Assembly (NCBI GenBank): GCA_021199975.1
Contig: JAJQHF010000113.1
Location: forward strand, 2,809 to 16,854
From: Candidatus Gastranaerophilales bacterium
GTDB taxonomy: Bacteria > Cyanobacteriota > Vampirovibrionia > Gastranaerophilales > Gastranaerophilaceae
DNA length: 14,046 nucleotides
Direction: 5' to 3'
Below, in pieces: positions 1-6,285 of this stretch. Made by a program: the position numbers and the translations under genes. Each line of letters opens with the position of its first letter. Within the stretch, counting starts at the first letter, position 1. The notes under the pieces are model-generated. The model made no database searches. It saw only the letters and a program-made list of their open reading frames with translations, and was not told the origin of the DNA.

Positions 1-3
1 TAG

Positions 4-63
4 CATGATGCTTGTTATGCGGTATCAGATGCGGTTGTAAGCGTTGTATTAAAATTGAGTTAA
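4..63 (+). CDS. Possible 3' end of a PhoU-like (DUF47) gene, partial
   Basis: The frame ending in the TAA at 61-63 reads HDACYAVSDAVVSVVLKLS. It resembles the final helix of DUF47/PhoU-like phosphate transport regulators, which often precede PiT transporters and end in a pattern like (E)DxxxxxxDxxxxVVLK. The stop lies directly before the ribosome binding site of the phosphate transporter, which fits a coupled upstream gene. Against this, the first three bases of the window (TAG) are an in-frame stop, so the frame cannot be followed upstream, and 60 open nucleotides can arise by chance. The identification is weak and leans on gene context. Confidence 0.3.
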   Translation, partial: HDACYAVSDAVVSVVLKLS

Positions 64-75
64 CCGGAGTTTATT

Positions 76-1086
76 ATGACATTATCTTTATTTTTGTTAA
101 TTGCCGTAATAATAGTTGCATTGGCTTTTGATTATATTAACGGGTTTCATGACTGCGCAAATTCAATTGCTTCGGTTGTATCAACAAAGGTTTTATCTCC
201 AAGACAGGCAGTTTTATTTGGAGCGGTATTGGAAGCCTCCGGTGCCTTATTAGGTGTAAATGTTGCAAAAACTATTGGGGCGGGAATTATAGCAAGTGAT
301 ACAATTACTTTGCAGGTTATTTTATGTGCGCTTTTAACTGCTGTAGTTTGGAATTTGATTACATGGTGGTTCGGTTTGCCTTCAAGCTCATCACATGCTT
401 TAATCGGCGGACTTTTAGGCTCCGCTTTTATACACGCCGGACTCGACCCTATTAATTTTGCGGTTTTGATTGAAAAAGTAATAATTCCCATGTTTGCTTC
501 TCCCGTAGTAGGTTTCGTTGTGGGGTTTGCCGTAATGTGTTCATTTTTAAGATTATTTTATAAAATGAAACCCGATATTATAAACAGAAGATTTAAAAGA
601 ATACAGGTTTTTGCATCAGGTTTAATGGCATTAAGTCATGGTTTAAATGATGCTCAAAAGACAATGGGTGTGATAACAATGGCGCTTGTAACCGGAGGAG
701 TGCTTGTCATGCCCGAGGGTGAATTTAACATACCGATATATGTAAAAATTGTTTGTGCCGTAACAATGGCTATGGGGACAATGACAGGCGGATGGAAAAT
801 AATTAAAACGATGGGAAGCAAAATTATTAAATTAAAACCCATAAGCGGTGCAGCTGCGGATTTTTCAGCTTCTTCAATTGTACTTATTGCATCTATTTTC
901 GGAATTCCATTAAGTACTACACATGTTGTTTCAACATCAATTATGGGAGTCGGAACCGCAATAAAAGGTTCAGCCGTAAAAACAAATATTATTCGTAATA
1001 TTGTTACTGCCTGGGTGCTTACAATTCCCTGCTGTGTTATAATGTCTGTGATTATATATTCTATATTAAAACATGTTCCGCATTAA
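76..1086 (+). CDS. pit: PiT-family inorganic phosphate transporter
   Basis: Low-affinity inorganic phosphate permease of the inner membrane (PiT family, SLC20-like), normally a cation-coupled symporter of phosphate or metal-phosphate. The 336 residues are almost entirely hydrophobic helices. The two inverted PiT repeats are both visible: GFHDCANSIA (about 23-32) pairs with SHGLNDAQKT (187-196), and GLPSSSSHAL (100-109) pairs with GIPLSTTHVV (276-285). The length fits the short bacterial/archaeal PiT form, without the long central loop of E. coli PitA. ATG 76 is preceded by CCGGAG at 64-69, and the first helix begins at once, so the start is secure. The preceding frame may be a DUF47/PhoU-like partner. 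A TSCPD gene follows after 15 bp. The exact coupling ion cannot be read from sequence. Confidence 0.93.
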   Translation: MTLSLFLLIAVIIVALAFDYINGFHDCANSIASVVSTKVLSPRQAVLFGAVLEASGALLGVNVAKTIGAGIIASDTITLQVILCALLTAVVWNLITWWFGLPSSSSHALIGGLLGSAFIHAGLDPINFAVLIEKVIIPMFASPVVGFVVGFAVMCSFLRLFYKMKPDIINRRFKRIQVFASGLMALSHGLNDAQKTMGVITMALVTGGVLVMPEGEFNIPIYVKIVCAVTMAMGTMTGGWKIIKTMGSKIIKLKPISGAAADFSASSIVLIASIFGIPLSTTHVVSTSIMGVGTAIKGSAVKTNIIRNIVTAWVLTIPCCVIMSVIIYSILKHVPH

Positions 1087-1101
1087 CAAAAGGATAAAAG
1101 A

Positions 1102-1380
1102 ATGGCTTTAAAATCAATACAATATAAAACACAAGGTACGTGCTGCGCTATGATGAATGTTATTTTAAATGATAACAAAATTTATGATGTTGAATTTTTG
1201 GGAGGATGCCCCGGTAACCTTGAAGGAATAAGAAAACTTATAAAAGGTATGGAAATTGATGATGTAATTGAAAAATTATACGGTATAAGGTGCGGCGGAA
1301 AACAAACAAGCTGCCCCGACCAGTTATCCAGATGTTTGATTTCTTACAAACAGGAATTGTCAAAAGAAGCATTAAAATAA
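1102..1380 (+). CDS. TSCPD-domain protein (TIGR03905-like), small cysteine-rich protein
   Basis: A 92-residue protein that matches the stand-alone TSCPD family (TIGR03905). Conserved features are CC at 14-15, GGCPGN at 34-39, and GIRCGGKQTSCPDQL at 61-75, which contains the name-giving TSCPD at 69-73. The cysteine spacing suggests a metal site (zinc or iron), but this is not proven for the single-domain family. The same module is found at the C-terminus of some vitamin B12-dependent ribonucleotide reductases, so a nucleotide- or metal-related role has been guessed; its function is unknown. The whole domain is present, so this is not a fragment. ATG 1102 follows an AAAGGA-type site at 1088-1093. 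It sits between the phosphate transporter and lpxI on the same strand, with no obvious functional tie to either. Confidence 0.85.
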   Translation: MALKSIQYKTQGTCCAMMNVILNDNKIYDVEFLGGCPGNLEGIRKLIKGMEIDDVIEKLYGIRCGGKQTSCPDQLSRCLISYKQELSKEALK

Positions 1381-1419
1381 TAATTTTATTTTATAATATT
1401 TATTGGAAGAGGATTGAAA

Positions 1420-2235
1420 GTGTCAATAGAATTAGATAATAAGCAAGGTTTAATAGCAGGAAACGGACAGCTCCCCGTACAGCTGGCAAAAAATGCAAAA
1501 GAAAACGGATTTGAAGTAATTGCAATTTCCTTATCCTCGGATAACAGAAAAGAATTAAAAAAATACTGCTCTAAAGTTTTTGATTATGCACCGGGGCAGG
1601 TTTTAAAAATAAAAAATACTCTTTTGGCTGAAAATATAAAACAGTTGACTTTTATAGGAAAAGTTTCAAAAGGACTTGTTGTAAAACGTCCTAAATTTGA
1701 TTCTTTGGCGGTTGAATTCTTAAAGCAGGCAGTAAGGTTAAATGATGACGCAATAATGCTTTTTCTTGTTGAAGAACTTAATAAGATTGGAATTACTGTA
1801 TTAGACCAAACTATATTTATAAAAAATTTAATGGTTCCCAGAGGCATACTGGGAAAAATAAAGCCGACTGAAAGCCAGCTTTCTGATGTAGAATACGGTT
1901 ATAAAATAGCAAAAGAAATGGGAGAACTTGATATTGGTCAGTCGGTTGTGATTAAAGACAGAATGATTATGGCAATAGAGGCAATAGAAGGTACCGACAA
2001 TTGTATAAAAAGAGGATGTAAACTCGGGAAAAAAGATTCTATTATTGTAAAAGTTGCAAAACCAAAGCAAGATAAGCGTTTTGATATTCCTGCGTTTGGT
2101 TTGAATACCATAAAAACAATGAAAAAATATAAGGCTAAACTTATTGCCGTTGAAGCTAACGAAACTATCCTTGTTGATTTAAGAAAAACAATTGATTACG
2201 CTGATAAAAATAATATAGTAGTAATGGCTGTATGA
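1420..2235 (+). CDS. lpxI: UDP-2,3-diacylglucosamine pyrophosphatase LpxI
   Basis: Hydrolyses UDP-2,3-diacylglucosamine to lipid X and UMP in lipid A synthesis; it is the LpxI (DUF1009) type, unrelated to LpxH. Family marks are the N-terminal GLIAGNGQLP, AIEAIEGTD near residues 185-193, and KPKQDKRFDIP near 214-224. The last carries conserved aspartates, including the likely catalytic one. The length (about 271) is normal. Start choice: an in-frame TTG at 1414 would lie 1 nt after the GGAAGAGG site (1405-1412), too close. GTG 1420 lies 7 nt from GAGG and leaves the usual short lead before the GLIAGNG strand, so I prefer GTG. The stop overlaps the lpxB start (ATGA at 2232-2235), which implies translational coupling of consecutive pathway steps. 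Confidence 0.92.
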   Translation: MSIELDNKQGLIAGNGQLPVQLAKNAKENGFEVIAISLSSDNRKELKKYCSKVFDYAPGQVLKIKNTLLAENIKQLTFIGKVSKGLVVKRPKFDSLAVEFLKQAVRLNDDAIMLFLVEELNKIGITVLDQTIFIKNLMVPRGILGKIKPTESQLSDVEYGYKIAKEMGELDIGQSVVIKDRMIMAIEAIEGTDNCIKRGCKLGKKDSIIVKVAKPKQDKRFDIPAFGLNTIKTMKKYKAKLIAVEANETILVDLRKTIDYADKNNIVVMAV

Positions 2236-3359
2236 AAAAATTATTTATAATTACAGGTGAATATTCAGGCGACAGGCATGCCGCAAATGTTGTAAAAGAG
2301 TTAAAAAAAATAAACCCCTCAATTGAAATTGAGGCTGTGGGTGGTCAAAATCTTGCAGGTGAGGGGGTAAAACTGTATTGCGACCATTCAAAAATGTCAG
2401 CAATGGGATTTAATTTAAACATAATATTTACTCATATAAACCTTGGTAAAAAAATTGCCGCATACTTAAAAGATGAATTTAAGCCGGATATGGTATTAAT
2501 GGTAGATTACGGAGGATTTAATCTTAATTTGTCAAAAATTTTGAAAAAATACGGATTTAAAATATATTATTATATTCCGCCTCAAATATGGGCATCAAGG
2601 AAATGGCGTTTAAATACCGTAAAAAAGAACATTGATAAGGTGCTTACAATCTTTCCGTTTGAGCGGGAAATGTATGAGGAAAAAGGTATAAATGTTGAAT
2701 TTGCAGGACATCCGCTTTTATCGGAAATTCCTGATAAAACTGATAAAATAACTTTTTTTGAAAAAAATGATTTTGATAAAAATAAAAAGCTTATATCTAT
2801 ATTCCCCGGTTCAAGAAAATTTGAAATTAAAAATCTATTAAAATTGTTTTTGGAGTCGGCAAGAGAAATAAAAGAAAAACACTCTGATGTTCAGTTTGCA
2901 ATTGCTCAAGCGCCTAATATAAAAGATGAGTTAATAAATCCAATGGTATCTGAGTATAAAGATTTGAATATAAAAATTATGAAAAATAAAAATTATGAAT
3001 TATTGTCCGTTTCGGATGCCTTGATATTGGCGTCGGGAACTGTAGCATTGGAGGCTGCTTTATATCAAACTCCCATGATTATAAGTTATAGAGGTCCATG
3101 GTTTTTATATTTTGTATATCTTCTTGTCAGATGTATAAAAAGAGTCAGCCTTCCTAATATAATTTTAAATGAAGATATAGTTCCCGAAATATTGCAGATG
3201 AATGCAAGATGTGATGTTATTGCAAAAAATATTATTAAAATTATTGAAGATGACAAATACAGAGAAAGTATGATTTTCGAACTGGCAAAAGTAAGGCAAA
3301 AGCTGGAAACAACCGGCTCTGCTTCAATTGCCGCAAAAATCATTGCTGATGATATCTAA
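2232..3359 (+). CDS. lpxB: Lipid-A-disaccharide synthase LpxB
   Basis: GT19 glycosyltransferase, a peripheral inner-membrane enzyme that condenses lipid X with UDP-2,3-diacylglucosamine to give the beta-1,6 disaccharide of lipid A. Visible signatures, in order, are ITGEYSGDRHA (7-17), DYGGFN (92-97), PPQIWASR (116-123), FAGHPL (157-162), FPGSRKFEI (191-199), SDALILASGTVALEA (261-275) and the SLPNIIL/VPEILQ region (306-322). At 375 residues it is a normal length and shows no break. Its ATG overlaps the lpxI stop by 4 nt, so the two are almost certainly one operon. lpxA, lpxC and lpxD are not in the window. No strong terminator follows, only the AT-rich hairpins at 3401-3436. Confidence 0.95.
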   Translation: MKKLFIITGEYSGDRHAANVVKELKKINPSIEIEAVGGQNLAGEGVKLYCDHSKMSAMGFNLNIIFTHINLGKKIAAYLKDEFKPDMVLMVDYGGFNLNLSKILKKYGFKIYYYIPPQIWASRKWRLNTVKKNIDKVLTIFPFEREMYEEKGINVEFAGHPLLSEIPDKTDKITFFEKNDFDKNKKLISIFPGSRKFEIKNLLKLFLESAREIKEKHSDVQFAIAQAPNIKDELINPMVSEYKDLNIKIMKNKNYELLSVSDALILASGTVALEAALYQTPMIISYRGPWFLYFVYLLVRCIKRVSLPNIILNEDIVPEILQMNARCDVIAKNIIKIIEDDKYRESMIFELAKVRQKLETTGSASIAAKIIADDI

Positions 3360-3383
3360 ATTATTAAAAGATGCACAATTTGT

Positions 3384-3389
3384 TATAAT
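3384..3389 (+). promoter_or_regulatory. Extended -10 promoter of the GGDEF/HD-GYP gene
   Basis: A perfect TATAAT is preceded by TGT at 3381-3383, giving an extended -10 (TGnTATAAT). The expected -35 position 17 nt upstream (3361-3366, TTATTA) is poor, which extended -10 promoters tolerate. Transcription would start near 3396 and leave a leader of about 80 nt that holds the inverted repeats at 3401-3436. Confidence 0.55.
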
Positions 3390-3400
3390 ATGTTAAGATA

Positions 3401-3436
3401 TTTTGTAACAGTTTATTACAAAAAAGCAACTTTTTT
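3401..3436 (+). promoter_or_regulatory. Two overlapping inverted repeats in the leader of the GGDEF/HD-GYP gene
   Basis: TTTTGTAA (3401-3408) and TTACAAAA (3416-3423) form a perfect 8-bp inverted repeat with a 7-nt loop. AAAAAAG (3420-3426) and CTTTTTT (3430-3436) form a second one with a CAA loop. They share bases 3420-3423, so both stems cannot form in full at once. The first repeat could equally be a DNA operator just downstream of the promoter. The second, with its T run, could be a weak terminator for the lpxB transcript. The stems are nearly all A-U, so RNA stability is doubtful. Confidence 0.35.
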
Positions 3437-3476
3437 AATTTATAGATTTATAATTTAACGTATTCAGGATTGGTTA

Positions 3477-5339
3477 ATGCAAAAAGAAAAGAAAATATCA
3501 AAATTATATAAGGATAAGGAAACTCTCTCTTCCCAAAATTCAATAACAACAAATCCGATAGATAAAAGCGGTCTTGTTGCGAAAATTAATGTGCTCGGAA
3601 GCGGTATGAGTTCAGCTAATGCCTCTATCGGCATAATTAACCATACGAGTGAAAAGTTTCATGGAATAGTTGATTATGCAGGTTTTATAAAAGAAACAAA
3701 TGAAATAATAAAAGATTATAAAGATATTAGAGAATCTTTAAATTCTTTTCATAATTTATTTATTAATAAATTTAACTGTGCATATACAGGTATCGGCTTC
3801 ATAAACGAGGAATTAAACTCAGTAAATATTAGATTATTGGATAAAAACACAAATGTATATTCCTTTAAAGTATTTATGAGCGACAAAGAAAATGAGATAG
3901 TTAAGGCAATTGACAGCGGTGAAACAAAGGTATCAGCTAATTCAGCTTTTCTTAAATTACCTTCTCTTGCGGGGCTTCCGGGTGTAATTATTCCTATAAA
4001 AATTCACGGTAAAAATATTTGCGTGGCACTTGCAAGTAATTACAATGTCCAAAAATATATAAGTATGTATCAATTAGCTGCTTCTAATTTAGGTCTTTTA
4101 GTTCAAAATTCTCTTTTAAGTGAAAAAGTTGCACAGAGTTCATATTTAGACAGTTTGACTAATTTATATACCCACAGAAGATTTCATGAACTGTTAAAAC
4201 AAGAAATGATTTATGCCGATTCTGCAAAAACAAAAGTGTCCGTAATTATATTCGATATAGATGATATGGCTCAAATTAACAGAGATTACGGTCATTCAAA
4301 AGGTGATGAAGTAATAAAAGTTGTTGCTAATAAAATTAACGAAAATATTAAAAAACAGGATATTGCGGCAAGATACGGCGGCGATAAAATTTCTGTTATC
4401 TTGAGAAATATGAATTCCGAAGAAGCTAAATATATGGCTGAATATCTTACCTATTCATTATCATGCTGTCTTGTAGATGATATTGGACCTGTCAACAGAG
4501 TTTCGGTAGGAATTGCAACATATCCCGATGATTCAAAAGATAAAGAAAAACTTTTAATTCTTGCGGAACAGGCAGTACTCGTTTCTAAAACAAAGGGGTA
4601 TAATAACGGCAGGTCTACAATTGTTTCCACTCAGGATTATGATTTTTGGGATGATACGGCTTTAAGCTCATTTGCAACGGTGATGGCAAAAAGACATTCT
4701 CAATTAGGTATTAACTTTGAAGAAGCTCTTGTTGAACAATTCCAAAATGAAAATATATTATCGCAAAATCATTTAATAGAGGTTGTAACTTCATTAGCAA
4801 GTGCAATAGATGCTAAAGACGAATATACAAAAGACCATTCCTCCTCTGTTTCAAGGTATTCCGTTGCATTGGCAAAGGCAATAAATTTACCTGAAAAAGA
4901 AATTGAACGCATTAAATTGGGGGCCTTACTCCATGATATAGGGAAAATAGGTATCCCTGAAGATGTACTTACAAAACCCGCTAAATTAACGGACGAAGAG
5001 TTTGAAATAATTAAACAGCATCCGACAATAGGAGTTAAAAAAATATTAGAACCAAATCCTCTATTACATGATTTAATTCCAATTGTTAAATATCACCATG
5101 AGCAGTGGGATGGAAGCGGTTATCCGTGCGGATTAAAAGGTAAAGAAATCCCGCTTGCTGCGAGAATTGTTGCAATTGCTGATACTTATCATGCCTTAAT
5201 CAGCGACAGACCATACAGGAAAGGTATGAGCGTAGAAAAAGCATGCTCTATATTGGAGCAAGGTGCCGGCATTCAATGGGATAGAGAACTTGTAAGACAA
5301 TTTATATCAATTGCCCCTTCTCTTGCCACAAAAATATAA
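3477..5339 (+). CDS. GAF-like/GGDEF(degenerate)/HD-GYP cyclic-di-GMP signalling protein
   Basis: A 620-residue cytoplasmic protein with no membrane segment. Residues 1-65 are polar and probably disordered. About 80-215 looks like a GAF-type sensor fold. About 220-385 is a GGDEF domain, and about 430-610 an HD-GYP domain. The HD-GYP site is complete: H454, H486-D487 in LLHDIGKIGIP, H515, HHEQWDGSGYP (540-550) and D569. An active phosphodiesterase hydrolysing c-di-GMP (or a related cyclic dinucleotide) is therefore expected. The GGDEF motif reads GGDKI (301-305), with the catalytic acidic residue replaced by lysine, and the RxxD inhibitory site reads KKQD (292-295). Cyclase activity is thus unlikely, while FDIDD (259-263) may still bind GTP, possibly as an activator. 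ATG 3477 follows AGGAT at 3466-3470. It converges on the glycosyltransferase gene with no gap. Confidence 0.9.
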   Translation: MQKEKKISKLYKDKETLSSQNSITTNPIDKSGLVAKINVLGSGMSSANASIGIINHTSEKFHGIVDYAGFIKETNEIIKDYKDIRESLNSFHNLFINKFNCAYTGIGFINEELNSVNIRLLDKNTNVYSFKVFMSDKENEIVKAIDSGETKVSANSAFLKLPSLAGLPGVIIPIKIHGKNICVALASNYNVQKYISMYQLAASNLGLLVQNSLLSEKVAQSSYLDSLTNLYTHRRFHELLKQEMIYADSAKTKVSVIIFDIDDMAQINRDYGHSKGDEVIKVVANKINENIKKQDIAARYGGDKISVILRNMNSEEAKYMAEYLTYSLSCCLVDDIGPVNRVSVGIATYPDDSKDKEKLLILAEQAVLVSKTKGYNNGRSTIVSTQDYDFWDDTALSSFATVMAKRHSQLGINFEEALVEQFQNENILSQNHLIEVVTSLASAIDAKDEYTKDHSSSVSRYSVALAKAINLPEKEIERIKLGALLHDIGKIGIPEDVLTKPAKLTDEEFEIIKQHPTIGVKKILEPNPLLHDLIPIVKYHHEQWDGSGYPCGLKGKEIPLAARIVAIADTYHALISDRPYRKGMSVEKACSILEQGAGIQWDRELVRQFISIAPSLATKI

Positions 5340-6128
5340 TTACGATTTATGATAGTACGGAAGCTCTGCATTAATATCAAGTTTTTTAGCATTTTTCTTA
5401 AAGATTCTTGATTTATATATCCCCGTATATGCAAGCAGATATTTAATACTTACTCCTAATACTCCAAAACCATATTTGCAAGAGCGTGCAAAATTTATCG
5501 AAGAGGCTTCAGGAAAATATTTAACAGGACAGCTTAATTCTCCTGTTGAAAAACCGTAATAACGGACAAGTGCAAGCATTTCATTATCAAAAACAAAGTC
5601 ATCATCACATTCATCTAAAGGAAGTGTTTCAAGCACTTTCCTTTTAAAACCCCTGAAACCTGTATGGTATTCAGATAAATGCTGACCTAAGAATAAATTT
5701 TCAAATGCGGTGAGGAATTTATTGGCAATATATTTATATAAAGGCATGCCGCCTTTGAGAGCATCTGAAAGCATTCTTGAAGCTATTACGGTATCATATT
5801 CTTCAAAAGCAAGCATTGAGGCTATTGCGGGTATAAGCTTCGGTGAATATTGATAATCGGGATGGAGCATTATAATTATATCAGCATTTGATTTTAATGC
5901 AGCAGTGTAACATGTTTTCTGATTTCCGCCGTAACCTCTGTTTTCTTTATGTATTATTGTTGTTATATTTAAATCTACAGAAATATCTTTTGTATTATCG
6001 CTTGACTTATCATCAGTCAAGATAACTTCATCTACAATATCATGATATATTTCATCATAAGTTTTTTTTAATGTTTTCTCCGCATTATATGCAGGCATAA
6101 CCACAACTATCTTTTTTCCGTTTAACAT
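5340..6128 (-). CDS. Family 2 glycosyltransferase (DPM/DPG synthase-like)
   Basis: A 262-residue GT-A fold glycosyltransferase of family 2, closest in pattern to bacterial dolichol-phosphate mannose/glucose synthase-like enzymes, which move a sugar from a nucleotide donor to a polyprenyl-phosphate or similar acceptor. The donor site is seen as VVVMPAYNAE (8-17), TDDKSSDNT (38-46) and LHPDYQY (88-94), where the Asp stands in for the DxD metal ligand. The acceptor-side motif is YHTGFRGFKRK (154-164). No C-terminal pair of membrane helices is present, so it is a short form. ATG 6128 follows a GGAAAAAAGGG purine stretch. Its stop abuts the stop of the GGDEF/HD-GYP gene (TAATTA at 5337-5342). Substrate and end product (LPS, exopolysaccharide or glycolipid) cannot be told; the nearby lpx genes and galE make a surface glycan plausible. 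Confidence 0.88.
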   Translation of the reverse strand: MLNGKKIVVVMPAYNAEKTLKKTYDEIYHDIVDEVILTDDKSSDNTKDISVDLNITTIIHKENRGYGGNQKTCYTAALKSNADIIIMLHPDYQYSPKLIPAIASMLAFEEYDTVIASRMLSDALKGGMPLYKYIANKFLTAFENLFLGQHLSEYHTGFRGFKRKVLETLPLDECDDDFVFDNEMLALVRYYGFSTGELSCPVKYFPEASSINFARSCKYGFGVLGVSIKYLLAYTGIYKSRIFKKNAKKLDINAELPYYHKS

Positions 6129-6192
6129 ATTACCCTTTTTTCCTTTATTATAAATTATTCCGGATAAATAATAAATAAAAAAATATTTAACA

Positions 6193-6222
6193 TTGTTAAC
6201 TTTTGTAAAATAATGTTATAAT
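6193..6222 (+). promoter_or_regulatory. Promoter of the REC/HD-GYP gene
   Basis: The -35 is TTGTTA (6193-6198), 4 of 6 to consensus. After an 18-nt spacer comes TATAAT (6217-6222), preceded by TGT (6214-6216), making an extended -10 like the one at 3381-3389. The predicted start near 6229 leaves a leader of about 57 nt. Confidence 0.6.
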
Positions 6223-6236
6223 AGTATTAAAGTTTA

Positions 6237-6250
6237 CGGCAATAATGCCG
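6237..6250 (+). other. Small GC-rich hairpin in the leader of the REC/HD-GYP gene
   Basis: CGGCA (6237-6241) pairs with TGCCG (6246-6250) around an ATAA loop. It is one of the few GC-rich stretches in an AT-rich intergenic region and lies 8 nt after the predicted transcription start. It may stabilise the 5' end of the mRNA or be a protein site; it has no run of T, so it is not a terminator. Confidence 0.35.
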
Positions 6251-6285
6251 ATATCAAAAATATTGAGTTAAATTGGCGGTAGTTG

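Noticed and set aside
1392..1397. TATAAT upstream of lpxI as a possible internal promoter.
   Set aside because: No acceptable -35 lies 15-19 nt upstream and there is no TGn extension; such hexamers are common in AT-rich gaps.
3391..3402. The 12-mer TGTTAAGATATT occurs here and again at 13943-13954, both upstream of genes and both followed closely by GTAA.
   Set aside because: A 12-base AT-rich match is expected by chance several times in 14 kb of this composition; there is no further support for a shared regulatory site.
3418..3440. Rho-independent terminator for lpxB.
   Set aside because: The stem is almost wholly A-T and the T run is part of the stem itself; too weak to call as a terminator on sequence alone.
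6147..6152. Minus-strand TATAAT as a promoter for the glycosyltransferase gene.
   Set aside because: The -35 position is poor (TTTATT), and the start point would fall inside the ribosome binding region, leaving almost no leader; left unannotated.
6229..6285. Leader of the REC/HD-GYP gene as a c-di-GMP riboswitch.
   Set aside because: The leader is under 60 nt and has only one 5-bp hairpin; none of the conserved GEMM riboswitch sequence is present.
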